Shown one piece after another: positions 37,056-47,504 of a stretch of DNA of 64,000 bases; the first letter of the stretch is position 1; every line of letters begins with the position of its first letter. Source of the stretch: Gammaproteobacteria bacterium (GTDB lineage Bacteria > Pseudomonadota > Gammaproteobacteria > GCA-001735895); contig JAAEMR010000159.1 in assembly GCA_024225395.1 (NCBI GenBank), positions 64,811-128,810 of the forward strand, read 5' to 3'. The notes beneath the pieces are model-generated. The model worked only from the letters and a program-made list of their open reading frames with translations. It was not told the origin of the DNA and ran no database searches. A program made the translations under genes and the position numbers.

Positions 37056-37904
37056 TTATTTAACCTTTTCCATCATGAAAGCCACAATGTTAGCCACTTC
37101 CGCATCGGATAATTGCATAGCACCACCTTTGGCTGGCATTGCGCCTTTACCGTTGAGTGCAGTATTTAATAGCGCATCAAAACCCAGAGGAATACGCTGC
37201 GACCAGGCTGCTGCATCACCCAGCCTGGGGGCACCAGCGACTCCAGAATCATGACAGGCAAAACAGGCTGTTTTATACACAGCTTTTCCAGCGGCCAAAT
37301 CATGGGATGGCTTGCCAAGTGAAACACTTTTCACAGGCTCTTCTACAACTTCCGGCATGACCTGAATTTGAGGATCGGTTTCAGCAGGCTCAGCAGTTGC
37401 AGAATCCGCCATCAATCCGGCATCCAGCAGCATCATTTCAATAATGCTTTTCATTTCAGCGTCACTATAAGCAGAGCCACCGTTCGGTGGCATTGCACCT
37501 TTACCGGCTTTAGCAGAAGCAAGCAGTGCATCCACACCTGCGCTAGCTCTTGCAGTCCAGACTTCGGCATCTCCCAGCTTTGGAGCACCTGCAACACCCG
37601 TATTATGGCAGGCGAGACAGGCCCCATCATAAAGTTCTTTTGGAGATTTTGTTGTGGCTACAGTCGCTACAGCAGTGCTATTTTTATCTTTACTGCCGGT
37701 AATATCAGCCAGTGTTACAACGGGTTTAATTCGCTCAAGCAATAAACCATCATCCTGTTGATTGACTCTTTGCATATTTTTTCCATGGCCATCTTCTGCC
37801 ATTGAAAAGACAAACAGATAGATAACAGCAACCACTGCCAATAAACCAACAACTAACTTTATGGATAATACAAATTCACTATTGCTGGATGTAGACACAG
37901 TCAT
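37056..37904 (-). CDS. dihaem cytochrome c (c5-type tandem), membrane-anchored
   Basis: 282 residues. One N-terminal membrane helix (about 13-32), a linker, and two cytochrome c domains, each with a CxxCH haem site: CLACH (near residue 95) and CFACH (near 212). Both have the same following pattern (NTGVAGAPKLGD, DSGVAGAPRLGD) and an axial Met context, GKGAMP. The two domains are clearly a tandem duplication, joined by a Pro/Glu-rich stretch. The family carries electrons in the periplasm, often to cbb3 or other oxidases. It is monocistronic. Confidence 0.9.
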   Translation of the reverse strand: MTVSTSSNSEFVLSIKLVVGLLAVVAVIYLFVFSMAEDGHGKNMQRVNQQDDGLLLERIKPVVTLADITGSKDKNSTAVATVATTKSPKELYDGACLACHNTGVAGAPKLGDAEVWTARASAGVDALLASAKAGKGAMPPNGGSAYSDAEMKSIIEMMLLDAGLMADSATAEPAETDPQIQVMPEVVEEPVKSVSLGKPSHDLAAGKAVYKTACFACHDSGVAGAPRLGDAAAWSQRIPLGFDALLNTALNGKGAMPAKGGAMQLSDAEVANIVAFMMEKVK

Positions 37905-38088
37905 CTCCGGGATATAGGCGTAAAAAAATTGCCGCGAGTATAAGCTAAATTAGTATATTACGATATACCTTTTTAGGCATTGAAGACTCTATCCTAAAGA
38001 GCTTTTGCAACTGTTTAATTAACTTAGGGTTACAACAAACTAACTTTGCTTTATGCTTCGTGGCACAAAAATAAGATGCAATTAAGAC

Positions 38089-39972
38089 ATGTCAATTAAG
38101 AATATTCTGTTTTTCAGCATTATTGGGTTAATGGTAATCACCGTTTCCACGATCATGTTTTCAACCTATACAACAACTCAACAGATGTTGATAGGACATG
38201 CCCACCAGGTTATGGATAATGTTTCCAGTGAAGCTATAGACCGCTCAACTGCCTTTCTTCAACCTGCAGAGCTGGCCGCAGAACTGACTCAGAAACTTGC
38301 TAACCACAATGTTGTCAGCCAGCAAAATAGCAGTGCCATGGAACGCTATTTCTTCGAGCAGTTAAAGCTCTATCCTCAATTCACCGGCATTTACTATGGC
38401 ACCAGGAATGGTGATTTCGTGTATGTAAGCCGTGATGACAGTTTTTCTAAAAACGGTTATAGAACAAAAATAATCAATATAAAAGACAATATCAAAAGCG
38501 TTAATTTACACTGGAGAGACCAGAAATTTAACTCAGTCACTAAAAGACTGGATACTGAAGATAACTATGATCCCAGAATAAGACCCTGGTATTTAAAGGC
38601 TCTTAAACATAAACGCATGGTCTGGACCGAACCATATATTTTCTTTTCTTCACAACAGCCCGGTGTCACTATTTCCAGCCCTGTTTTTGAAACGGGATTA
38701 GATCACAGCATTAGCGGAGTGGTGGGCGTCGATATCGAAATCAGTCAAATATCTTCTTTTCTTTCCAGCCTTAAAATAGGTCTGCACGGCTCTGCATTTA
38801 TAATCGATACACATGGACAGGTATTAGCTCACCCGGATGCAAGCAAAATAAAACGTAAAAATAATGATCAAACTACCTTTAACCTGATCACTGAAATTGA
38901 TGATCCCATTGCCAGAGCAGCCTTCAGATCTCTACAACTACCACTTTCTCAAACTTATATTTTAGACACAAAAACATTCACTCAATTTATTCATGATAAA
39001 ATCAATTATCAGGCGGTGTTTACCCCCTTTCAACAGCACCAATGGCCCTGGATTATTGGCATATATGTTCCAGAAAATGACTATTTAGGTGTTTTTCATG
39101 AAAACCAGCAGCAAAATATTTATCTTGCCATTATCATTGCGGTTTTTGCCAGCCTGTTGGGATATTTTTTATCCCGAAGTTTAAGCCGTCCGATTATTCA
39201 GCTGGGTCATCAGTCCCGGGCTATAATGAAAGGCGACTGGGATAACACTGCTCCCATTGCTACGCCCTATAAAGAAATAAAACAAACCGCAGAAGCTTTT
39301 TCGGCGATGACGACGACGTTGAAACAACAGCAAAATGAAAATAACGTACTCAATAAAACCCTGTTAGAAAACAGCCTGGCGACTATTTTTCGATTATCCC
39401 AGGCCGCCGAATATAAAATTCCGGTTTCGAGCAATCACCTTTCACGCATGGCTCAACTAACATCATTGATTGCTCGTGCACTGGGTAAAGATAAACACTA
39501 CTGTGAAATGATTCTGTATGCGGCACCCATGCATGATATTGGTTACCTGGGTATTGCTGATCAAATTCTACTGAAACCGGGTAAACTGGATATGCAGGAG
39601 TGGGAGAGCATAAAAACTCATCCGGTTATTGGTGCTGAAATTTTAAAAAATCCGGAAACAGAAATGCTCAGTATGGCTCGAAAAATCATTCTGACTCATC
39701 ATGAAAAATGGAACGGCTTTGGTTACCCGAAGGGTCTGGCGGGTACAGATATTCCACTGGAAGGTCGAATTTGCGCGCTTGCAGATGCCTTCGATACCAT
39801 GGCATCTGAACGGGTGTACAAAAAGGCTTATGAACTGGATGCTATTTTCAGGGAAGTAAAAGTATGCAGAGGAAGTCACTTTGACCCCAAATGTGTAGAT
39901 GCCTTACTGGAGAAAGAGCTGGAAGTTCGCCGTCTGTATAGCAGCCTTCCTAGCCTGGATCGAGTGATATAA
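38089..39972 (+). CDS. membrane Cache sensor with HD-GYP output domain
   Basis: 627 residues. TM1 (about 5-27), a large double-Cache periplasmic sensor (about 35-335, with RIRPWYLKALKH and GVVGVDIEISQ typical of dCache_1), TM2 (about 343-363), HAMP (about 365-420), and HD-GYP (about 440-610). The HD-GYP motifs are HDIGYLGIAD (Tyr where Lys is usual), HPVIGAEIL, THHEKWNGFGYPKGL and ALADAFDTMASERVYK. Metal ligands look complete, so cyclic-di-GMP hydrolysis is likely. The ligand of the sensor is unknown; Cache domains often bind amino acids or other small metabolites, including purines. Confidence 0.92.
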   Translation: MSIKNILFFSIIGLMVITVSTIMFSTYTTTQQMLIGHAHQVMDNVSSEAIDRSTAFLQPAELAAELTQKLANHNVVSQQNSSAMERYFFEQLKLYPQFTGIYYGTRNGDFVYVSRDDSFSKNGYRTKIINIKDNIKSVNLHWRDQKFNSVTKRLDTEDNYDPRIRPWYLKALKHKRMVWTEPYIFFSSQQPGVTISSPVFETGLDHSISGVVGVDIEISQISSFLSSLKIGLHGSAFIIDTHGQVLAHPDASKIKRKNNDQTTFNLITEIDDPIARAAFRSLQLPLSQTYILDTKTFTQFIHDKINYQAVFTPFQQHQWPWIIGIYVPENDYLGVFHENQQQNIYLAIIIAVFASLLGYFLSRSLSRPIIQLGHQSRAIMKGDWDNTAPIATPYKEIKQTAEAFSAMTTTLKQQQNENNVLNKTLLENSLATIFRLSQAAEYKIPVSSNHLSRMAQLTSLIARALGKDKHYCEMILYAAPMHDIGYLGIADQILLKPGKLDMQEWESIKTHPVIGAEILKNPETEMLSMARKIILTHHEKWNGFGYPKGLAGTDIPLEGRICALADAFDTMASERVYKKAYELDAIFREVKVCRGSHFDPKCVDALLEKELEVRRLYSSLPSLDRVI

Positions 39973-39980
39973 TCTTTTAT

Positions 39981-40121
39981 TCACCGCAAAGGACGCTAAC
40001 ATAAGCAAAGGAAATCCAGCAGACTTTTGTCGCTAATTTAGTATTTATAGTTATTACAATAAACTTAGCTAACAATTTTTATCTTTTCCCTCTGCGTACC
40101 TTAGCGTTCTTTGCGGATAAA
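39981..40121. repeat. inverted repeat pair of the CCGCAAAGGACGC type around an AT-rich core
   Basis: Left arm begins TCACCGCAAAGGACGCTAAC (39981-40014). The right arm (40086-40121) is its near complement, ending TTAGCGTTCTTTGCGG. The 70-bp centre is AT-rich. It sits between the HD-GYP gene and the minus-strand phosphoribosyltransferase, which are convergent, so it may act as a terminator. The same arrangement occurs at 47214-47502. Confidence 0.6.
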
Positions 40122-40127
40122 TTTTTT

Positions 40128-40682
40128 TTAAAACAAATCCAGAATATTCTTCAGGTCTGTTTTTCCTTCGGCAATTTCTTCTTTCGTTAGTCCTTCAAGC
40201 TCATGCGGGAATACTAACCATTCTTCACTTTCGTGACTGAAGTAATCAGGTTTGATATCGACAGCTCGCTTGGAAGGTTTATACCATGTACAGGCTACTC
40301 TAATGTCTTCAGGCGCATTCAACCGGGATTGTTTCTTTATCTGTTTGATCAATGCATCGACACTGCGACCCGAATCAAACACATCATCCACGATCAACAG
40401 GCCATCTTCCGAATTAGCATTTTCAATCAGGTAATGCAGGCCATGAACACGAATTTCCCTGGACTGTTGATTGATGCCGGTATAGGAAGATGTTCGTACA
40501 GAAATATGATCGGTACTGATGCCTTTATATTCAAAATATTCCTGAACGGCGATGCCAATCGGGGTGCCCCCTCTCCAGATGCCCACTATAAACTGGGGAC
40601 GAAACCCGTCTTTATAAATATCATGAGCCAGCTTGAATGAGCTCTCAAGAAGTTCCTGTGCGGTAATATAGGTTTTTTGCAT
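40128..40682 (-). CDS. purine-type phosphoribosyltransferase
   Basis: 184 residues from the ATG at 40682; a frame extension to 40724 is less likely. The PRPP-binding motif is IVDDVFDSGRSVDAL (near 95-109), with the WRGGTPIGIAVQEYF loop upstream and a C-terminal TWYKPSK/PHELEG region as in xanthine/hypoxanthine-guanine phosphoribosyltransferases. It would convert a free purine base and PRPP into the nucleotide. It is the last gene of the leftward purine operon, 55 bp after allA, where it could save part of the imported base for nucleotide synthesis. Base preference cannot be read from sequence. Confidence 0.8.
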   Translation of the reverse strand: MQKTYITAQELLESSFKLAHDIYKDGFRPQFIVGIWRGGTPIGIAVQEYFEYKGISTDHISVRTSSYTGINQQSREIRVHGLHYLIENANSEDGLLIVDDVFDSGRSVDALIKQIKKQSRLNAPEDIRVACTWYKPSKRAVDIKPDYFSHESEEWLVFPHELEGLTKEEIAEGKTDLKNILDLF

Positions 40683-40737
40683 AACGAAACAGTCCACAAT
40701 CGAAGGGGGATTATACCCAAACATTTAGCCCAGGTTT

Positions 40738-41238
40738 TTAATTCAACCCTAAAGTCAGTTGATCCTGATCAGAGAAATGAAACTCTTCACAGTTTTCACC
40801 CACGCCATCTCTGTCCACACAGATAAAACTCATCTCAGCGAATGGTGTTAACAATAAGCCGTGCCAGGTACCGGGGTTATAGTTTATACCCTGTTCACCA
40901 TTGGTAATAAAAGCCTTTAATCGAGAAGCTTCAATCTTATCTCCGGGTTTTGCAACAACCACAATAAAAGGAGTCTTATCCAGGGGAATAAATGCCTGGC
41001 TACCCAGTGGATGGCGTTCCACAATCTTCACCTTCTGCGGCATATCATATTTTTTACTGTCTACCAGGCTGATCACCGGATAACCATCTTCCGTACCCGT
41101 GTCCACTTTAGCCAACGCATGATACCTGTCGGCCATGCCATAGTTGATTTCAAAGGATTGTTTACCTCTGGTTTCAATCACATCACCAAAGTCGGCAAAA
41201 GCCTCAGCGGTTAAAGGTCCAACGTTTAGGGTACTCAT
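40738..41238 (-). CDS. allA: ureidoglycolate lyase
   Basis: 166 residues, the usual AllA length. It splits (S)-ureidoglycolate into glyoxylate and urea, the last step of the ureide pathway here. Family motifs: LTAEAFADFGDVIE at the N-terminus, ERHPLGSQAFIPL, and YNPGTWHGLLLTP with the conserved His near the active site. The start overlaps the allantoicase stop by 4 bp. Confidence 0.94.
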   Translation of the reverse strand: MSTLNVGPLTAEAFADFGDVIETRGKQSFEINYGMADRYHALAKVDTGTEDGYPVISLVDSKKYDMPQKVKIVERHPLGSQAFIPLDKTPFIVVVAKPGDKIEASRLKAFITNGEQGINYNPGTWHGLLLTPFAEMSFICVDRDGVGENCEEFHFSDQDQLTLGLN

Positions 41239-42242
41239 GCCAGTTTTCCCATTACCCGAAGTCGACTGACTCCACCGTCTGGATAAATATTAAGTTTTAT
41301 ATGCGTGACAGGACCGATATTTAATAGCTCATTGCTAAACTTATGTTCACTATCCATCTGTAATTTTTGCCGGGGAAGAAGCTCCTGCCAGAACATGCTC
41401 TGGGTGATCAGCGATTTATCTGTCATTGCCGAGATATCAGCAGCCTGAAGCGAAAATCTATCCGGATAATTCCCCTTAAAGAATGCCGTATCCAGCAAAA
41501 TTTCATCGATTTGGCCACGATGTCCAAGCTCCAGAATACACCAGTCATTACCCGGTTCACGCCGGCGTCGAGTTTCCCAGCCATCCCCCATGTTCACACC
41601 TTTACCCGGAGCGATCAGGTTAGATCCATGACCGAAATGCGCATCGTTCCAGGCAATTGCCCTGCCACCATTTTCCATCGCAGCCAGATCATAGGTTGCC
41701 TGCTGATCCCTGTTTGACCAGTCACAGAAAATTCGACCATAGACACGTAATCTCGCAATACCTCCATCCGGAAAGATATTAAGGCGCAAATGAGTCCACA
41801 CTTTATCACTATTAACTTCGATATAATGATGGCTATCACCCTTTAAATTTATCGCTGCAATAACTTCAAACCAATCGGTTGATTCATCGGGGTCTGCTTC
41901 ACAGCTACAGGCTTCCAGTGAAGCTGCAGGAGGATAGTTACCGGTAAAATGAGAGGTATCCATGTCAACGCCGTACAAAATGCCCGGCTGACCCAGTTTA
42001 ATAATCGCCGAATCGAAACCACCGTTACGACGACGACGGGTTTCCCAGCCATCCATCCACTTCCCGTTATCATCGAATTTACCATCGATAAACACAGGCT
42101 CTTCAGGTTTCAACATGCGCTCACAGGCGGCAAAAAAATCATCGGTGCAGGAGACTACTTTACACCCTAATCGTGGCTGAGCGAGGTTGATGCCTTTGTT
42201 TAAGAAATCAGGGAGAGTTTCTGTTTTCATATTTGTGTCCAA
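41235..42242 (-). CDS. alc: allantoicase
   Basis: 335 residues. Hydrolyses allantoate to (S)-ureidoglycolate and urea. It is made of two similar halves, as in known allantoicases. Each half has a GWETRRRR stretch (one begins WMDGWETRRRRNGG, the other MGDGWETRRRREPG), then an LG..G...VDTS/LDTA..KGNYP pattern. Each half ends in a NIFPDGGIARLRVYG or NIYPDGGVSRLRVMG block. It lies 4 bp after the preceding deaminase and overlaps allA. Confidence 0.95.
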   Translation of the reverse strand: MDTNMKTETLPDFLNKGINLAQPRLGCKVVSCTDDFFAACERMLKPEEPVFIDGKFDDNGKWMDGWETRRRRNGGFDSAIIKLGQPGILYGVDMDTSHFTGNYPPAASLEACSCEADPDESTDWFEVIAAINLKGDSHHYIEVNSDKVWTHLRLNIFPDGGIARLRVYGRIFCDWSNRDQQATYDLAAMENGGRAIAWNDAHFGHGSNLIAPGKGVNMGDGWETRRRREPGNDWCILELGHRGQIDEILLDTAFFKGNYPDRFSLQAADISAMTDKSLITQSMFWQELLPRQKLQMDSEHKFSNELLNIGPVTHIKLNIYPDGGVSRLRVMGKLA

Positions 42243-42246
42243 TTTA

Positions 42247-43650
42247 TTAAGCTACACCTGCTTTCACTAACATTTCATGCGCAAGCTGGTTATGTTTAAT
42301 CACCAGGTTTTCAATATCTACATTCAATAGCTCACCATTTTGCACAATAATACGACCATTGATGACAGATAGCCAAACACCCGTCGGTGCACAACTTAAA
42401 AGCGACGCCACCTTATCACTTTGACCACCTGCGTGATGAAGATCATCAATTCTGAATGCTATTAAATCGGCAGCTTTATCCACTTCGAGACTACCAGTAT
42501 CTTTTCTGTTGAGTACTTTAGCACCACCCAGCGTTGCCAGTTCTAGCGCATCACGGGCCGAGAAACGACCGGCATTCGACTCAAAACCCGGCCAGCCCAC
42601 ACGTTGCAGCAACATGGCCTGGCGAACTTCGCCCAGCATCTGGTTACCATCATTGCTGGCAGAACCGTCCACGCCTAATCCGACACGCACATCGGCATCC
42701 ACCATCTGCCGAATCGGTGCAATACCCGAAGCCAGAATCATATTACTACTCGGACAGTGGCATACTCCGCTACAGCTGTGTGCCAACTTTTTAACCTCAT
42801 CCTCATCTGGATGCACCATGTGAGCAAACCAGACATCATCTCCCAACCAGTTCAGGCTCTCCATGTATTCGACAGGACGTTTACCATATTTCTCCAGACA
42901 GAAACGATTTTCATCGATGGTTTCAGCCAGGTGCGTATGCAGATTCACCGCTTCATAAGCGCGGGCCATTTCAGCACTCTGTTTCATTAAATCGGCAGTC
43001 ACACTAAACGGTGAGCAGGGCGCCGGACCAATACGGCACATAGAAAAATCATCGGTATCGTGAAATTGTTCAATGACCCGCTGACTATCATTTAAAATAT
43101 GCTCTTCCGTATCGCAGATATTATCCGGTGGCAACCCGCCTTTACTTTCACCCAGGCTCATGCTGCCACGAGTGGGATGAAAGCGTACACCCAGTTCCTG
43201 AGCAGCCGCTATCTCATCATCCAGTCTGGAACCATTTGGAAACAGGTAAAGGTGATCGGCCACCGTCGTGGCACCGGATAAAATTAATTCAACCAGGCCC
43301 AGTTTGGCACTGGTATACACAGACTCCGCATCCATCTGCCCCCAGACTGGATAAAGAGTTTTCAACCAGTCAAACAAAGACAATCCACCAGCCGTTCCCA
43401 AAGTACGGGTTAAAGTCTGGTATAAGTGGTGATGACAGTTGATCAAACCGGGCAAGATAACAGTGCCTTTGGCATTGATGGTTTCATCCGGCTTAATGTT
43501 GTATTGATGTAAATATAGTTGCATTTCTACCGTATCACTAATATGTACAATCCGGTTACCTTCTGCCAGCAATGCTCCATCTTTTATTTCACGGCGATTA
43601 ACATCCATGGTGACCAGTACATCAGCATGCTCAACTAACAGGTAACTCAT
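42247..43650 (-). CDS. 8-oxoguanine deaminase (amidohydrolase)
   Basis: 467 residues. Amidohydrolase with the TIM-barrel metal site: HHHLYQTLTR (near 72-81), HTHLAET, HMVHPDEDEV and the GLGVDGSASND aspartate. It belongs to the group once named hydroxydechloroatrazine hydrolase. The Pseudomonas aeruginosa member Pa0142 deaminates 8-oxoguanine to urate, and the DGSASND and CHCPSSNM features fit that group. A role here is to turn oxidised guanine directly into urate, bypassing xanthine dehydrogenase. It directly abuts guaD with no gap. The substrate call is by family and context. Confidence 0.82.
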   Translation of the reverse strand: MSYLLVEHADVLVTMDVNRREIKDGALLAEGNRIVHISDTVEMQLYLHQYNIKPDETINAKGTVILPGLINCHHHLYQTLTRTLGTAGGLSLFDWLKTLYPVWGQMDAESVYTSAKLGLVELILSGATTVADHLYLFPNGSRLDDEIAAAQELGVRFHPTRGSMSLGESKGGLPPDNICDTEEHILNDSQRVIEQFHDTDDFSMCRIGPAPCSPFSVTADLMKQSAEMARAYEAVNLHTHLAETIDENRFCLEKYGKRPVEYMESLNWLGDDVWFAHMVHPDEDEVKKLAHSCSGVCHCPSSNMILASGIAPIRQMVDADVRVGLGVDGSASNDGNQMLGEVRQAMLLQRVGWPGFESNAGRFSARDALELATLGGAKVLNRKDTGSLEVDKAADLIAFRIDDLHHAGGQSDKVASLLSCAPTGVWLSVINGRIIVQNGELLNVDIENLVIKHNQLAHEMLVKAGVA

Positions 43651-44949
43651 TCAACAATTACTCTTTTGATAACAACATTCGCCCATAATATGGGTCGCTT
43701 TAATATTCCTGTCATCACCTAAAATCATCAATGCAAACAATTCATCTTCCAGGTTTTCAACATGGCTCATTCGACGTTGCATTAAGGGTGTCGCATTTTT
43801 ATCTATCACAATAAAATCAGCTTCTTTTCCTGAATCAAAATTACCCAGTTTATCATCAAGGTATAAAGATTTTGCACCGCCCAGAGTTGCCATATAAATT
43901 GCCTGAAAAGGCGACATGTTAAAGCCTTTCATCTGATTCACTTTATAGCCTTCGTGCAACGTTTTCAGCATGCTAAAACTGGTCCCGCCTCCCACGTCAG
44001 TCCCGACTCCCAGGCGTAATCCATGTTCGAGTGTCGACTGCATATCAAATAATCCACTGCCCAGAAATAGATTAGACGTCGGGCAAAAAGAAACAGCCGT
44101 TCCTGACTTCGCCAGACAGTCACGATCTGCTTCATCAAGATAAATACAATGTGCATACACCGATCGATTGCCGAGTAACCCGAAGTGATCGTAAACATCC
44201 AGGTAACTACGGCTCCATGGAAACAGTTTTGATACCCACTCAACTTCACCCGGATTTTCTGCCACATGAGATTGCAGGTAAACATCTGAAAATTCATTCA
44301 CCAATTGCTGTGCTACCTTTAACTGCTGCTCAGTAGAAGTGGGAGCAAATCTTGGAGTTACTGCATATAACAGGCGTTGATGTTGATGCCATTTGTTAAT
44401 TAAGGCCAATGAATCATCATAACTGCTTTCGGGAGTATCACAGAGGTAATCCGGCGCATTCCTGTCCATCAAAACCTTACCTGAAATCAGGCGCATATTC
44501 TGCGTTAATGCTGCATTAAAAATTGCATCGACGGACTGTGGGTGTATGGTTGGAAAAACCATTGCTGTCGTGGTTCCATTTCGTAGTAATTCCTGAATAA
44601 AAAAATCAGCAGCATCCTGTGCAATCGAAGGATCGGAAAATCTTTTCTCAGTGGGAAAGGTATATCGTTCCAGCCAGTCCAGTAACTCGGCGCTATGGCT
44701 GGCAATGATATCGGTTTGCGGATAATGTACGTGGGTATCGATAAAACCGGGCATGATGAGAAAACCGCTGTAATCGACAATACCAGTATTTTCCGACAAC
44801 GTATTTTTTAATGCGGAGTACTCACCACAATCTTTAACCAGTCCATCTTCAACGATTAATAAACCATCTTCAAAATAGCGATAACTCTGCCCCGACGACC
44901 TATAAGGGTCATCGATAAAATCGAACAGTGATGCTCGAAAAGCCTTCAC
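43651..44949 (-). CDS. guaD: guanine deaminase
   Basis: 432 residues. Zinc amidohydrolase that turns guanine into xanthine. Typical GuaD features are PGFIDTHVHYPQTD (near 67-80), the ERYTFPTEKRF stretch, TPRFAPTST, QSHVAENPGEVEWV, YAHCIYL, FCPTSNLFLGSGLF and GTDVGGGTSFSML. It starts immediately after the puuD stop codon and is followed without gap by the 8-oxoguanine deaminase gene. Confidence 0.95.
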   Translation of the reverse strand: MKAFRASLFDFIDDPYRSSGQSYRYFEDGLLIVEDGLVKDCGEYSALKNTLSENTGIVDYSGFLIMPGFIDTHVHYPQTDIIASHSAELLDWLERYTFPTEKRFSDPSIAQDAADFFIQELLRNGTTTAMVFPTIHPQSVDAIFNAALTQNMRLISGKVLMDRNAPDYLCDTPESSYDDSLALINKWHQHQRLLYAVTPRFAPTSTEQQLKVAQQLVNEFSDVYLQSHVAENPGEVEWVSKLFPWSRSYLDVYDHFGLLGNRSVYAHCIYLDEADRDCLAKSGTAVSFCPTSNLFLGSGLFDMQSTLEHGLRLGVGTDVGGGTSFSMLKTLHEGYKVNQMKGFNMSPFQAIYMATLGGAKSLYLDDKLGNFDSGKEADFIVIDKNATPLMQRRMSHVENLEDELFALMILGDDRNIKATHIMGECCYQKSNC

Positions 44950-46152
44950 TTAATTCTGATCCACGTTGGCACCCTGTGCAAACCAGCTGGCGATCAACTG
45001 TCGCTCTTCCACCGTCATGCGCGTTAAATTTCCAATCGGCATGTATTGATTGCCGACCGTTTGCGCAATCATCGGGGCATGTTGAGATATTTGTAAATTC
45101 TGTTTTAACACAATACCTTTGGGGGGTTGAACGAAACCCGGCTGCGTTGGTTGTTCGGCATGGCAGGTGATACAGCGTGCATCGATAATTGCTCTGACCT
45201 TAGAAAACTCGACTTTGGTACTTAAAGTTTCAACACCTGGTGCCTGTGGTTTTAGCCATACTATAACAGCGGATAGCAACGCTATTGCAACGACAGGTAA
45301 CCACCACTTAAACTGATGTAAGTGCCTCAAAACAAAAAATTGACGAATTAAAACTCCAGCCGTCATGATCAACGCTAATACCACCCACCCATATTCATGA
45401 CTATAAGTCATCGGGTAATGATTACTGATCATAACGAATAATACCGGCAGAGTGAAATAGGTATTGTGCACAGAACGCTGTTTACCCACACGACCATATT
45501 CCGGGTTGGGGGTTTGGCCGGCACGAATTTCCTGCACCATTTTTTTATGCCCGGGAATAATATGGAAAAACACATTGAAAACCATGATACTGCCCATAAT
45601 GGCACCTACATGAATATAGGCGGCTCTGGCACTAAATAGCTGGAACAGTAGCCAGTCACACAACAGGATATAGATAAATATCAATGCGGCCAGCAGGTTT
45701 TCATTAGCACTTAAAAAGCGACAAAGCGCATCATAAATTACCCAGCTAACCGCAATCACCAGTGCACTAACTGAAATAGCCTGAGTCGCTGACAATTGAA
45801 ACACATTCTGATCGATTAAATAGGTATTGGCACCAAACCAGTAAATGATGATCAGCATACCCATGCCGGATAACCAGGTGCTATAGGCTTCCCATTTTGA
45901 CCAGTGTAAATGTTCACTCAGTGGTTCACCGATCGGACCTGCCAGGAACTTTTGGCTTTGATAAACACCACCGCCATGCACCGCCCACAACTCACCGGAT
46001 ACACCACGATCTTCATCAGCTTTTTTAGCAGCCTTGCGTAGTGACATATCCAGCATCACGAAATAAAAGGATGCTCCTATCCACGCAACACCGGCTATCA
46101 AATGTATCCAGCGTACCAGTAAATTTGTCCAGTCGAGTAAATAGGTTTCCAT
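44950..46152 (-). CDS. puuD: membrane-bound urate hydroxylase with C-terminal cytochrome c
   Basis: 400 residues. The N-terminal urate hydroxylase part (about 1-290) has eight or so membrane segments with conserved histidines (RWIHLIAGVAWIGASFYF, HGGGVYQ, HIIPGHKK). The periplasmic C-terminal cytochrome c domain (about 315-400) has the haem site CITCH and the axial context QYMPIGN. In this enzyme type, urate is oxidised to 5-hydroxyisourate with electrons going to the respiratory chain and not to H2O2, unlike cofactor-free uricases. It is cotranscribed with the adenine deaminase and guaD genes (12 bp and 0 bp). Confidence 0.95.
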   Translation of the reverse strand: METYLLDWTNLLVRWIHLIAGVAWIGASFYFVMLDMSLRKAAKKADEDRGVSGELWAVHGGGVYQSQKFLAGPIGEPLSEHLHWSKWEAYSTWLSGMGMLIIIYWFGANTYLIDQNVFQLSATQAISVSALVIAVSWVIYDALCRFLSANENLLAALIFIYILLCDWLLFQLFSARAAYIHVGAIMGSIMVFNVFFHIIPGHKKMVQEIRAGQTPNPEYGRVGKQRSVHNTYFTLPVLFVMISNHYPMTYSHEYGWVVLALIMTAGVLIRQFFVLRHLHQFKWWLPVVAIALLSAVIVWLKPQAPGVETLSTKVEFSKVRAIIDARCITCHAEQPTQPGFVQPPKGIVLKQNLQISQHAPMIAQTVGNQYMPIGNLTRMTVEERQLIASWFAQGANVDQN

Positions 46153-46164
46153 GATTATCTTCGG

Positions 46165-47504
<1,340 letters not shown>

